Positions 31,871-39,986 of a DNA stretch of 64,000 bases are shown here, piece after piece (positions within the stretch are counted from its first letter, which is position 1; the number at the start of each line of letters is the position of its first letter). Location: assembly GCF_000717245.1 (NCBI RefSeq), contig NZ_JNYQ01000013.1, positions 1-64,000 of the forward strand, written 5' to 3'. The translations under genes and the position numbers were made by a program. This DNA comes from Kitasatospora papulosa. Lineage in GTDB: Bacteria > Actinomycetota > Actinomycetes > Streptomycetales > Streptomycetaceae. The notes beneath the pieces are model-generated. The model did no database searches. It was given only the letters and a program-made list of their open reading frames with translations, and was not told where the DNA came from.

Positions 31871-33742
31871 ATGGTCACAAGATTCCCTCCACGTTCCTTC
31901 CGCCCACGCGGCCGTCTGCGCATCCTTCTCGCCTCCGGAGCCGCCTCCCTGGCGCTGGCCGCCGGATCGGTCGTCCCCGGAAACCCGCTCGCCCCCGCGC
32001 CGCAGGAGGCACACGCCGACGGCGGGGGGTCGACCCTCACGGTCGCGGTCGCGCAGAGCGTCGACTCCCTGAGCCCGTTCCTCGCCCAGCGGCTGGTCTC
32101 CACGAGCGTCCACCGGCTGATGTACGACTACCTCACCAACTACGACGCCAAGGACAACCGCACGATCCCCGGACTCGCCACGAAGTGGGAGACCTCCGCG
32201 GACAAGCTGACGTGGACGTACACCATCCGGTCGGACTCGAAGTGGTCCGACGGCGAGAAGGCCACCGCCGAGGACGCGGCGTGGACGTTCAACACGATGA
32301 TGACCGACGAGGGCGCGGCCACCTCGAACGGAAGCTTCGTCAGCAACTTCAAGAAGGTGACCGCCACCGGCCCGGACAAGCTGGTCGTGGAGCTGAAGCA
32401 GCCTCAGGCCACCATGACGGCGCTGGACGTGCCCATCGTCCCCAAGCACGTGTGGGAGAAGATCGGCGACTTCTCGAAGTTCAACAACGACACGAAGTTC
32501 CCGATCGTCGGCAACGGGCCGTTCATCCTGACGGACTACAAGGTCGACAGCTATGTGAAGCTCAAGGCCAACAAGGACTTCTGGCGGGGTGCGCCCAAGT
32601 TCGACGAGCTCGTGTTCCGGTACTACAAGGACCAGGACGCAGCGGTCGCCGCCCTCCGAAAGGGTGAAGTTTCCTTCGTCGCCGGCAGCCCCAGCCTGAC
32701 CCCGGCCCAGGCGGACTCGCTGAAGAGCGCCGACAACATCAAGGTGAACGACGCCCCCGGCCGCCGCTTCTACGCACTGGCCACCAACCCGGGCGCGCAG
32801 ACCAAGGACGGCAAGAAGTTCGGCGACGGCCACGTGGCGCTGCAGGACCAGAAGGTCCGTCAGGCGCTCTTCATGGCCGTGGACCGCACGGCCATCATCG
32901 ACAAGGTCTTCCAGGGCCACGCCATAGAGGGCGAGGGCTACATCCCGCCGCGCTACGACTCGTACTTCTGGAAGCCGTCGGCCGAGCAGAAGCTCGCCTA
33001 CGACCCGGCGAAGGCGGCGGCCCTCCTCGACGAGGCCGGCTACAGGAAGAACGGCGCCGGCAAGCGGACCGGGAAGGACGGCAAGCCGCTCGACTTCCGC
33101 ATCCTGTGCCACGCCACCGACCCGAACGACAAGGCCATCGGCAAGTACCTCCAGGAGTGGTGGGGCGAGCTCGGCATCGGTCTGAAGGTCGACTGCCTCG
33201 ACAACGTCTCCGACCCCTGGTACGCCGGTGAGTACGACCTCGCCTTCGACGGCTGGTCCGTCAACCCGGACCCGGACTTCGTCATGTCGATCCACACCTG
33301 CGCCGCGCTGCCGGCCAAGGCGAAGGAGTCCGCGGCGACCGACAACTTCATCTGCGACAAGCAGTACGACGCGCTCTACGCGAAGCAGCTGGCGGAGTAC
33401 GACCCCGCCAAACGGGCCGACCTCGTGAAGCAGATGGAGTCGCGGCTGTACGACCTGGGGTACATGAATGTCATGGCGTACCCCAATGCCGTCGAGGCCT
33501 ACCGCACCGACCAGATCAAGTCCATCACGACCATGCCCTCGGCCGCGGGCAACATCTACGGCCAGGACGGTTACTGGAGCTGGTGGTCGGCGGTCCCGGC
33601 AGCCGGTGCGTCGGGCGACTCGTCCGACGGCGGCGGCTCCACGGGAGTCCTCATCGGTGTCGGTGTCGCCGTAGTCGTCCTCGCCGGTGGCGGACTGCTG
33701 TTCGCCATGCGTCGTCGTTCCACCGCGGAAGACCGTGAATAG
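31871..33742 (+). CDS. Peptide-type ABC importer substrate-binding protein with a C-terminal membrane anchor
   Basis: An SBP family 5 (dipeptide/oligopeptide/nickel) binding protein of 623 residues. It has a basic, hydrophobic signal peptide with probable cleavage after AHA (residue 49) and no lipobox Cys. Family segments include TWTYTIRSDSKWSDG, GNGPF and VRQALFMAVDR. A Gly/Ser-rich linker and a hydrophobic helix (about 588-608) followed by RRRS close the protein, suggesting a C-terminal membrane anchor in place of the usual lipid anchor. It is the first gene of a five-gene importer operon. Substrate is unknown; peptides are the default. Confidence 0.92.
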   Translation: MVTRFPPRSFRPRGRLRILLASGAASLALAAGSVVPGNPLAPAPQEAHADGGGSTLTVAVAQSVDSLSPFLAQRLVSTSVHRLMYDYLTNYDAKDNRTIPGLATKWETSADKLTWTYTIRSDSKWSDGEKATAEDAAWTFNTMMTDEGAATSNGSFVSNFKKVTATGPDKLVVELKQPQATMTALDVPIVPKHVWEKIGDFSKFNNDTKFPIVGNGPFILTDYKVDSYVKLKANKDFWRGAPKFDELVFRYYKDQDAAVAALRKGEVSFVAGSPSLTPAQADSLKSADNIKVNDAPGRRFYALATNPGAQTKDGKKFGDGHVALQDQKVRQALFMAVDRTAIIDKVFQGHAIEGEGYIPPRYDSYFWKPSAEQKLAYDPAKAAALLDEAGYRKNGAGKRTGKDGKPLDFRILCHATDPNDKAIGKYLQEWWGELGIGLKVDCLDNVSDPWYAGEYDLAFDGWSVNPDPDFVMSIHTCAALPAKAKESAATDNFICDKQYDALYAKQLAEYDPAKRADLVKQMESRLYDLGYMNVMAYPNAVEAYRTDQIKSITTMPSAAGNIYGQDGYWSWWSAVPAAGASGDSSDGGGSTGVLIGVGVAVVVLAGGGLLFAMRRRSTAEDRE

Positions 33743-33745
33743 TCC

Positions 33746-34837
33746 ATGAGCACAGAAAGCACTCCCGCGCTCGTGAAGGGCGCGGCGGGCGTGGACGCTG
33801 TGGGGACCGACGGCCCGGCTCCGGCCGGGCCGTCGGCCCGCAGTCCTCGCGCCCGCAGCACGACCGCTTATCTCCGCTACACGGCGGGCAAGCTGGCCGG
33901 TGCGGCCGTCTCGTTGTTCGCCGTGCTCGTCACCAGCTTCTTCCTCTTCCGTCTGATCCCCGGCGACCCGGTCAAGCAGATGACCGGTGGCCGGCAGGTC
34001 TCGACCGAACAGATCGCCGCGATGCGCGAGGAGTTCGGCCTGGACCTGCCCCTCTGGCAGCAGTTCACCGACTACTGCGGCAAGGCCCTGACCGGGGACT
34101 TCGGTACGTCGTACCAGTTCCGCGCGCCGGTCATGGACAAGATCACCGAGGCGCTGCCCGCGACGCTGCTGCTGACCGGCACGGCGTTCGTGATCTACAC
34201 GGCGATCGGCATCTGGCTGGGTGCCAGGTCAGCGTGGCGCAACGGCTCGGCCGGCGACCGCTTCCACACCGCCTTCGCCCTGACGCTGTACTCGGTGCCC
34301 TCGTTCTGGCTCGGCCTGCTGCTGATCATCACCCTGTCGGTCGGCATCGGCCCCGTCCCCGGCATGTTCCCGACCGGCGGCATGGAGTCCGGCGACGAGA
34401 GCGGCTTCGCCTACGTCCTGGACGTGGCCCACCATCTCGTCCTGCCGGTCGTCACCCTCGTCGCCGTCGAGTACGCGCGCACCCTGCTGGTGATGCGCTC
34501 CTCGCTGCTCGACGAGATGGGCAGCGACTACCTCACGACGGCACGCGCGAAGGGGCTCCGGGACGACCTGGTGCGTCGGCGTCACGCCGTCCCGAACGCG
34601 ATGCTCCCGACGGTGACCCTGCTCTTCGTCAACCTGGGCAACACCGTGGCGGGCGCCATCCTGGTCGAGACGGTGTTCTCCTGGCCGGGTCTGGGCGGAC
34701 TGTTCTACCAGGCCCTGAGCGTGCCCGACCTGCCACTGGTGCAGGCGCTGTTCTTCATCTTCGCCGCCGCGGTGATCCTGATGAACACGCTCGCCGATGT
34801 GATCTATCCGCTCCTCGATCCCCGGGTGGGCCGATGA
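33746..34837 (+). CDS. Peptide-type ABC transporter permease, DppB/OppB-like
   Basis: The 363-residue protein has an N-terminal extension of about 45 residues before the first helix, then six membrane segments. The cytoplasmic coupling loop with the EAA-type motif (YLTTARAKGLRDDLVRRRHAVPNA) and the family segment ETVFSWPGLGGL identify it as the DppB-type member. ATG lies three bases after the binding-protein stop, and its own stop overlaps the next ATG. It should form a heterodimeric channel with the following permease. Confidence 0.94.
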   Translation: MSTESTPALVKGAAGVDAVGTDGPAPAGPSARSPRARSTTAYLRYTAGKLAGAAVSLFAVLVTSFFLFRLIPGDPVKQMTGGRQVSTEQIAAMREEFGLDLPLWQQFTDYCGKALTGDFGTSYQFRAPVMDKITEALPATLLLTGTAFVIYTAIGIWLGARSAWRNGSAGDRFHTAFALTLYSVPSFWLGLLLIITLSVGIGPVPGMFPTGGMESGDESGFAYVLDVAHHLVLPVVTLVAVEYARTLLVMRSSLLDEMGSDYLTTARAKGLRDDLVRRRHAVPNAMLPTVTLLFVNLGNTVAGAILVETVFSWPGLGGLFYQALSVPDLPLVQALFFIFAAAVILMNTLADVIYPLLDPRVGR

Positions 34838-35754
34838 CGACCACGACAGACGCCGCACGGATCGCCGGCCCGCGCGCGCTGGCCTGGGCCCGCCGCCGCC
34901 AGGCCGCGGCCCGCTTCTGGCAGCAGTACCGCGGCCACCGCACGGGCGTGGCCGGCCTCGTCGTCCTCGCGGTGATCGCCCTGACGGCGCTCTCGGCGCC
35001 GCTGCTGGTCGGCGCGGGCTCGCAGAGCGTCACCGCCGCTCCGGGCGGTCCGCTGGAATCTCCGAGCGCCGAGTTCCCCCTGGGCACCGACCAGTTCGGC
35101 CGCAGTCTGCTCGCCCTGCTGGTGTGGGGGACGCGGGTCTCGCTGACCGTCGGTCTGCTGGCCGCGTTCCTCTCGGTGGCCATCGGGACCCTGGTGGGCA
35201 TCACGGCCGGCCACTTCAAAGGCTGGTACGGCAACGTCGTCATGCGGATCACCGACTGGTTCCTGGTGATGCCGACGCTGGTGCTCGCCATCGCGCTGGC
35301 CACCGTGCTCTCGCGTTCGCTCTGGACGACGATCCTCGCCATCGGGGTGACGACCTGGCCGACGACCGCGCGGCTCGTGCGGGCGCAGACGCTGTCCGTG
35401 GAGTCCCGTCCGTACATCGAGCGCTCCAAGGCGCTCGGCGGCGGGCACGGCCACATCATGTCCCGTCACGTCCTGCCCAATGTGATGCCGCTGGTGCTCG
35501 CGCAGACCACGCTGGTGATCTCCACCGCCATCCTCACCGAGGCGACCCTCGCCTTCCTCGGGCTGGGCGATCCCACGATCGTCTCCTGGGGCGGGCTGCT
35601 CCAGGACGCCCGTGAGGCCGGGGCCGTCAGCTCCGGCAACTGGTGGTACCTCGCCCCGCCCGGACTCGCCATCGCGGTCGTCGCCCTCGCGTTCACGCTG
35701 TGCGGCCGCACCATCGAGTCCGTGCTCAACCCCAAGCTGGGGGTGTCCCGTTGA
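34834..35754 (+). CDS. Peptide-type ABC transporter permease, DppC/OppC-like
   Basis: The 306-residue second permease has the family segment FPLGTDQFGRSLLALLVWG after the first helix, five further membrane helices, and a coupling loop (YIERSKALGGGH, then RHVLPNVMP). It starts at ATG 34834, overlapping the DppB-like stop by four bases (ATGA), and its stop overlaps the TTG of the first ATPase gene, so all of these should be made in fixed ratio. Confidence 0.94.
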   Translation: MTTTTDAARIAGPRALAWARRRQAAARFWQQYRGHRTGVAGLVVLAVIALTALSAPLLVGAGSQSVTAAPGGPLESPSAEFPLGTDQFGRSLLALLVWGTRVSLTVGLLAAFLSVAIGTLVGITAGHFKGWYGNVVMRITDWFLVMPTLVLAIALATVLSRSLWTTILAIGVTTWPTTARLVRAQTLSVESRPYIERSKALGGGHGHIMSRHVLPNVMPLVLAQTTLVISTAILTEATLAFLGLGDPTIVSWGGLLQDAREAGAVSSGNWWYLAPPGLAIAVVALAFTLCGRTIESVLNPKLGVSR

Positions 35755-36812
35755 CCGCCGTCAAGACCGAGAGCGTTCCGAAGCCGGAGACCGGGCAGCC
35801 GTTGCTCGACGTCCGGAACCTGCACGTCACCTACGGTTCCGGGGCGTCGGCCGTCCCTGCCGTCCGGGGTGTCGACCTGCGGGTGGAGGCGGGCCGGAAG
35901 CTCGGCATCGCCGGGGAGTCCGGCTGCGGGAAGTCGACGCTGGCGCTCGCCCTGCTGCGCCTCCTGCCCGCGTCCGCGACCCTGAGCGGCGAGATCCTGC
36001 TCGACGGTGAGGACGTCCTCACCATGAAGTGGGGGCGGCTGCGGGCCGTGCGCTGGGCGGGGGCGTCGATCGTCTTCCAGGGCGCGATGCACTCGCTGAA
36101 CGCCGTGCACCGCATCGGGGACCAGATCGCCGAACCGATCCTGCTGCACAGCAAGGCGTCCCCGGCCGCCGCCCGTCGGCGCGCCGGTGAGCTGCTGGAG
36201 CAGGTGGGGCTGCCGGCCGCGCGCGCGGACGCCTATCCGCACGAGCTGTCCGGCGGGCAGCGCCAGCGTGTGATGATCGCGATGGCACTGGCATGCGACC
36301 CTCGGCTGATCATCGCCGACGAGCCCACGACGGCCCTCGACGTGATGATCCAGGCGCAGATCCTGCGGCTCATCGAACAGCTCGTCAGTGACCAGGACCT
36401 CGGTCTGATCATGATCAGCCACGACCTGGCGGTGCTCTCCGACACCTGTGACCGGCTGGCGGTGATGTACGCCGGACGGGTCGTCGAGGAGGGCCCGGCC
36501 GACCAGGTCTACGAGAACGCCAGGCACCCCTACGGCAGCGCCCTGTCGGCCGCCTTCCCCCGTATCGGGGACCCCGCGTCCCGGCACGCGCCACGGGGTC
36601 TGCCCGGGGATCCGCCGGACCCGTCCGCGCTGCCCTCGGGCTGTACGTTCCATCCGCGCTGCACGGCGGCGCTGGACTCCTGCGCCACCGAGGACCAGGT
36701 GCTGCGGCCGGCCGGTCCGTCCCGCCGTGCCGCCTGTGTGCTGGTGGAGCCGGAGGCCACGGCCGCGCCCGTTCCGCCCGACGGCGCCGAGGAAGCAAGG
36801 AGCACCTCATGA
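35751..36812 (+). CDS. Peptide-type ABC transporter ATPase, DppD/OppD-like
   Basis: The 353-residue nucleotide-binding subunit has Walker A GESGCGKST, signature LSGGQRQR, Walker B LIIADEPTTALD and switch His in ISHD. The C-terminal oligopeptide-transporter domain has several Cys residues (SGCTFHPRC, SCATED, AACVL), which in some relatives bind an iron-sulphur cluster. I chose TTG at 35751 because it overlaps the upstream stop as TTGA and the family similarity begins there. The stop overlaps the next ATG. Confidence 0.93.
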   Translation: MTAVKTESVPKPETGQPLLDVRNLHVTYGSGASAVPAVRGVDLRVEAGRKLGIAGESGCGKSTLALALLRLLPASATLSGEILLDGEDVLTMKWGRLRAVRWAGASIVFQGAMHSLNAVHRIGDQIAEPILLHSKASPAAARRRAGELLEQVGLPAARADAYPHELSGGQRQRVMIAMALACDPRLIIADEPTTALDVMIQAQILRLIEQLVSDQDLGLIMISHDLAVLSDTCDRLAVMYAGRVVEEGPADQVYENARHPYGSALSAAFPRIGDPASRHAPRGLPGDPPDPSALPSGCTFHPRCTAALDSCATEDQVLRPAGPSRRAACVLVEPEATAAPVPPDGAEEARSTS

Positions 36813-37810
36813 CGACCACCCCCCCGGCACCCCTGCTCAGCGCCCAGGCGCTGGAGGTCGCCTTCCCGGGCCGTCGGGGGGCGGCGACCGCGCGTGCGGT
36901 CGACGGCGTCGACCTCGACATCCGTCCCGGCGAGATCGTCGCCCTGGTCGGCGAGTCGGGCTGCGGGAAGACGACACTGGCCCGGTCCCTGCTCGGCCTG
37001 GTCCCTCCCACGGCCGGCCGGGTCACCTTCGGCGGCGAGCCGCTGGACTACGCGGGCCGGGCGCTGAAGGCGTACCGCAAGCGGGTGCAGCTGGTGCTCC
37101 AGGACCCCAGTGGTTCCCTCAACCCCCGTCACACGGTGTACGACGCGGTGGCGGAGGGCCTGCGCATCCACGGGTACACGGGGGACGAGGGGGCGGCCGT
37201 GTCCGGGGCGCTGGCGCGCGCGGGGCTGCGGCCTCCGGAGCGCTTCCTCCTGCGGTATCCGCACGAGCTGTCCGGCGGGCAGCGTCAGCGCGTCGTGATC
37301 GCGGGCGCCCTGGTCCTGGAACCCGAGCTGATCGTCGCGGACGAGCCCGTGGCCTCGCTGGACGCGTCCGTCCGCGGCGAGATCCTGGCGCTGCTGCTGA
37401 AGCTGCGTGACGAACTGGGCCTGTCGGCCCTGGTGGTGACGCACGATCTGGGGCTGGCGTGGAACATCGCGGACCGGGTCGCGGTGATGTACCTGGGCCG
37501 GATCGTGGAGACGGGTGACGTGGAGCAGATCCTGACGGCTCCCCGGCACCCGTACACCCAGGCCCTGCTGTCCGTGCTGCCGGAGGCGGACGGGGAGCCG
37601 GTGATCCTGACGGGCGAGCCGCCGGACCCCTCGAAGGTCCCGTCCGGCTGTCGCTTCCACGCCCGCTGCCAGGTGCTCGCCTCGGGTGAGGCGGAGCGGG
37701 CGGGCGTGGCGGACGCGTGCCGCACGAAGGACCTGCCGGTGCTGGAGGGGGGCGGCCGTACCCAGGTCGCCTGCCACTGGGTGGCGGCGGAGACGGCCCG
37801 GGCGGTCTAG
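36809..37810 (+). CDS. Peptide-type ABC transporter ATPase, DppF/OppF-like
   Basis: The 333-residue second ATPase has Walker A GESGCGKTT, signature LSGGQRQRV, Walker B LIVADEPVASLD and switch THD, followed by the oligopeptide-transporter domain with PSGCRFHARC. ATG overlaps the previous stop (ATGA). It is the last gene of the importer operon. Its TAG stop shares the tetranucleotide CTAG with the stop of the convergent xdhC gene, so no intergenic space exists between them. Confidence 0.94.
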   Translation: MTTTPPAPLLSAQALEVAFPGRRGAATARAVDGVDLDIRPGEIVALVGESGCGKTTLARSLLGLVPPTAGRVTFGGEPLDYAGRALKAYRKRVQLVLQDPSGSLNPRHTVYDAVAEGLRIHGYTGDEGAAVSGALARAGLRPPERFLLRYPHELSGGQRQRVVIAGALVLEPELIVADEPVASLDASVRGEILALLLKLRDELGLSALVVTHDLGLAWNIADRVAVMYLGRIVETGDVEQILTAPRHPYTQALLSVLPEADGEPVILTGEPPDPSKVPSGCRFHARCQVLASGEAERAGVADACRTKDLPVLEGGGRTQVACHWVAAETARAV

Positions 37811-38913
37811 AGCGGGGCGTGGTGGATCGCCCCGGACAGTTCGGCCAGGGGCCGGCCCGTGCCGCCCCAGCGGTGCTGGATGATCTCGGCGGCGATGGAC
37901 ACGGCCGTCTCCTCGGGTGTCCGGGCTCCGAGATCGAGGCCGACGGGTGAGGCGAGGCGGGCGAGTCCAGCCTCGTCCACCCCGGCCTCCCGCAGCCGGG
38001 CGAGCCGGTCGGCGTGGGTCCGGCGGCTGCCCATCACCCCGATGTACGCGGCGGGGGTCCGCAGCGCCGCGGCGAGCAGCGGCACGTCGAACTTCGGGTC
38101 GTGGGTCAGGACGCAGACGACCGTGCGCGCGTCCACCGGGGTCGAGGCCAGGTAGGTGTGCGGCCAGGCGCAGACGACCTCGTCCGCCGTGGGGAAGCGT
38201 TCCCGGGTGGCGAAGGCCGGACGGGCGTCGCACACGGTCACGCGGTAGCCGAGGAAGGACCCGATCCTCGCGGTGGCCGCGGCGTGGTCGATGGCGCCGA
38301 AGACGAGCATGCGGGGTGCGGGGGCGTAGGTCTGGACGAAGACGGTGACGTCCTGCATCCGGCGTTCACCGTGCGCGCCGTACCGGATGGAGCCGGTGGC
38401 TCCCTGGGCGAGCAGTCCGCGCGCGTCGTCGGTGACGGCGGCGTCGAGCCCCTCGTCGCCGAGGGAACCGTCCGCCCGGCCGTCGCGGACCAGCAGCCCG
38501 GCACCCCGGCGCGCGGCTCCGGACACCACGGTGGCGAGCGCGACGGGCTCCCCGGCGGCGACGGTGCCGACGAGTACCCGCAGTCCTTCCCGGTCCGCAG
38601 GCGCGACGCAGGGCCGCACCAGGACGTCGATCGTGCCACCGCAGGTCAGCCCGGCGCCGAAGGCCTCGTCGTCGCTGATGCCGTAGGTCCGCAGCTCCGT
38701 CCGGCCCGTGGTGAGGGTCTCCGTGGCGACCTCGTAGACATCGCTCTCCACGCACCCCCCGGAGACGCTGCCCGCCACCGCGCCCGAGGCGGTCACCGCC
38801 ATCGTGGCGCCCGGGGCCCGGGGCGCGCTGCCCCGCACCGCGACGACGGTGGCGAGGGCGAAGGGCGTACCGGCGGTCAGCCAGTCGCTCAGTTCCGGCA
38901 GCAGCTCACGCAC
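37807..38913 (-). CDS. XdhC/CoxI-family protein
   Basis: XdhC proteins help insert or sulphurate the molybdenum cofactor of xanthine-dehydrogenase-type enzymes. The 368-residue protein has the N-terminal XdhC_CoxI domain with SVSGGCVESDVY and CGGTIDV, then a Rossmann-type domain (RMLVFGAIDHAAATARIG, later PAYIGVMGSRRTHADRL). GTG at 38913 follows GGAGGAG. No molybdoenzyme gene is adjacent, so its client must be elsewhere. Its stop overlaps the importer operon's stop. Confidence 0.92.
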   Translation of the reverse strand: MRELLPELSDWLTAGTPFALATVVAVRGSAPRAPGATMAVTASGAVAGSVSGGCVESDVYEVATETLTTGRTELRTYGISDDEAFGAGLTCGGTIDVLVRPCVAPADREGLRVLVGTVAAGEPVALATVVSGAARRGAGLLVRDGRADGSLGDEGLDAAVTDDARGLLAQGATGSIRYGAHGERRMQDVTVFVQTYAPAPRMLVFGAIDHAAATARIGSFLGYRVTVCDARPAFATRERFPTADEVVCAWPHTYLASTPVDARTVVCVLTHDPKFDVPLLAAALRTPAAYIGVMGSRRTHADRLARLREAGVDEAGLARLASPVGLDLGARTPEETAVSIAAEIIQHRWGGTGRPLAELSGAIHHAPL

Positions 38914-38989
38914 GTGCGGACTCCTCCTGGGCCGACGGCTCCTGCCCACGAGGATGCCCCGGCGCCGGCCCGCGCACCACAGGGCGGCG

Positions 38990-39943
38990 TCAGGACCGTT
39001 CGTACGCCTCGATCAGCTCGCTCGACCGCTTGACGTCGGCGGCCATCGCCACGAGCAGGTCGTCGATCGACTCGAACTTCAGCATGCCGCGCACGTAGGC
39101 CAGGAAGTCCACGGCCACGTGAAGTCCGTACAGGTCGAGACCGACGCGATCGATGGCGTACGCCTCGACGGTCCGCTCCGTGCCGTCGAACTGCGGGTTC
39201 GTGCCGACGGAGATCGCGGCGGGCATCGCCTCGCCGTTCACCGTGAGCCAGCCGGCGTAGACGCCGTCGGCGGGGATGGCGGTGTGCGGAAGGGTCTCCA
39301 CGTTCGCCGTGGGGAAGCCGAGCTCACGCCCGCGCTGGGCACCCCGCACCACGACGCCCTCGACGCGGTGCGGGCGGCCGAGGATCTCCGCGGCCCCCGC
39401 GACGTCGCCCTCGGCGATCAGGCGGCGGGTGAGCGTCGAGGAGAACGGCTCGCCGCCGCCCGCTTCGCCGCTGACGTAGAGGTCGATGACCTCGGTGCCG
39501 TAGTCGTACGTCGCACCGAGTTCGGTGAGGAACGTGACGTCGCCGGCCGCGCGGTGTCCGAACCGGAAGTTGGGGCCTTCGATGACCAGCTTCGCGTGGA
39601 GCTTGTCGACGAGGACCTTCACGATGAAGTCGGCGGGCGAGAGCTGCGAGAACGCGGCGGTGAACGGCAGGATCAGCACCGCGTCCACCCCGAGCCCGGC
39701 CATCAGCTCGGCACGGCGCTGGTGCGGTGCGAGCAGCGGCGGGTGCGTGCCGGGGCGGACGACCTCGCTGGGGTGCGGGTCGAAGGTGACGACGACCGAG
39801 GGGACGCCGAGCTCCCGCGCCCGCTCCACGGCACGGCCGATGATCAGCTGGTGTCCGCGGTGCACCCCGTCGTAGGACCCGATGGTGACGACGCTGCGTC
39901 CCCAGTCCTCAGGGATGTCCTCCAAGCCACGCCAGCAGTGCAC
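38990..39943 (-). CDS. ribF: Bifunctional riboflavin kinase / FAD synthetase
   Basis: RibF phosphorylates riboflavin to FMN and adenylylates FMN to FAD. The 317-residue protein has the N-terminal nucleotidyltransferase motif GSYDGVHRGHQ and a C-terminal kinase domain with RGRELGFPTANV and GVYAGWL. I chose GTG at 39943 (VHCWRGLEDIP) because GAGGAG precedes it and length then fits the family. It lies downstream of the large degenerate NTPase gene on the same strand, about 43 bases after its stop. Confidence 0.95.
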   Translation of the reverse strand: MHCWRGLEDIPEDWGRSVVTIGSYDGVHRGHQLIIGRAVERARELGVPSVVVTFDPHPSEVVRPGTHPPLLAPHQRRAELMAGLGVDAVLILPFTAAFSQLSPADFIVKVLVDKLHAKLVIEGPNFRFGHRAAGDVTFLTELGATYDYGTEVIDLYVSGEAGGGEPFSSTLTRRLIAEGDVAGAAEILGRPHRVEGVVVRGAQRGRELGFPTANVETLPHTAIPADGVYAGWLTVNGEAMPAAISVGTNPQFDGTERTVEAYAIDRVGLDLYGLHVAVDFLAYVRGMLKFESIDDLLVAMAADVKRSSELIEAYERS

Positions 39944-39986
39944 TCTGACCGCTCCTCGCCCGAACCTGTGTACGTGTGTATGTCCA

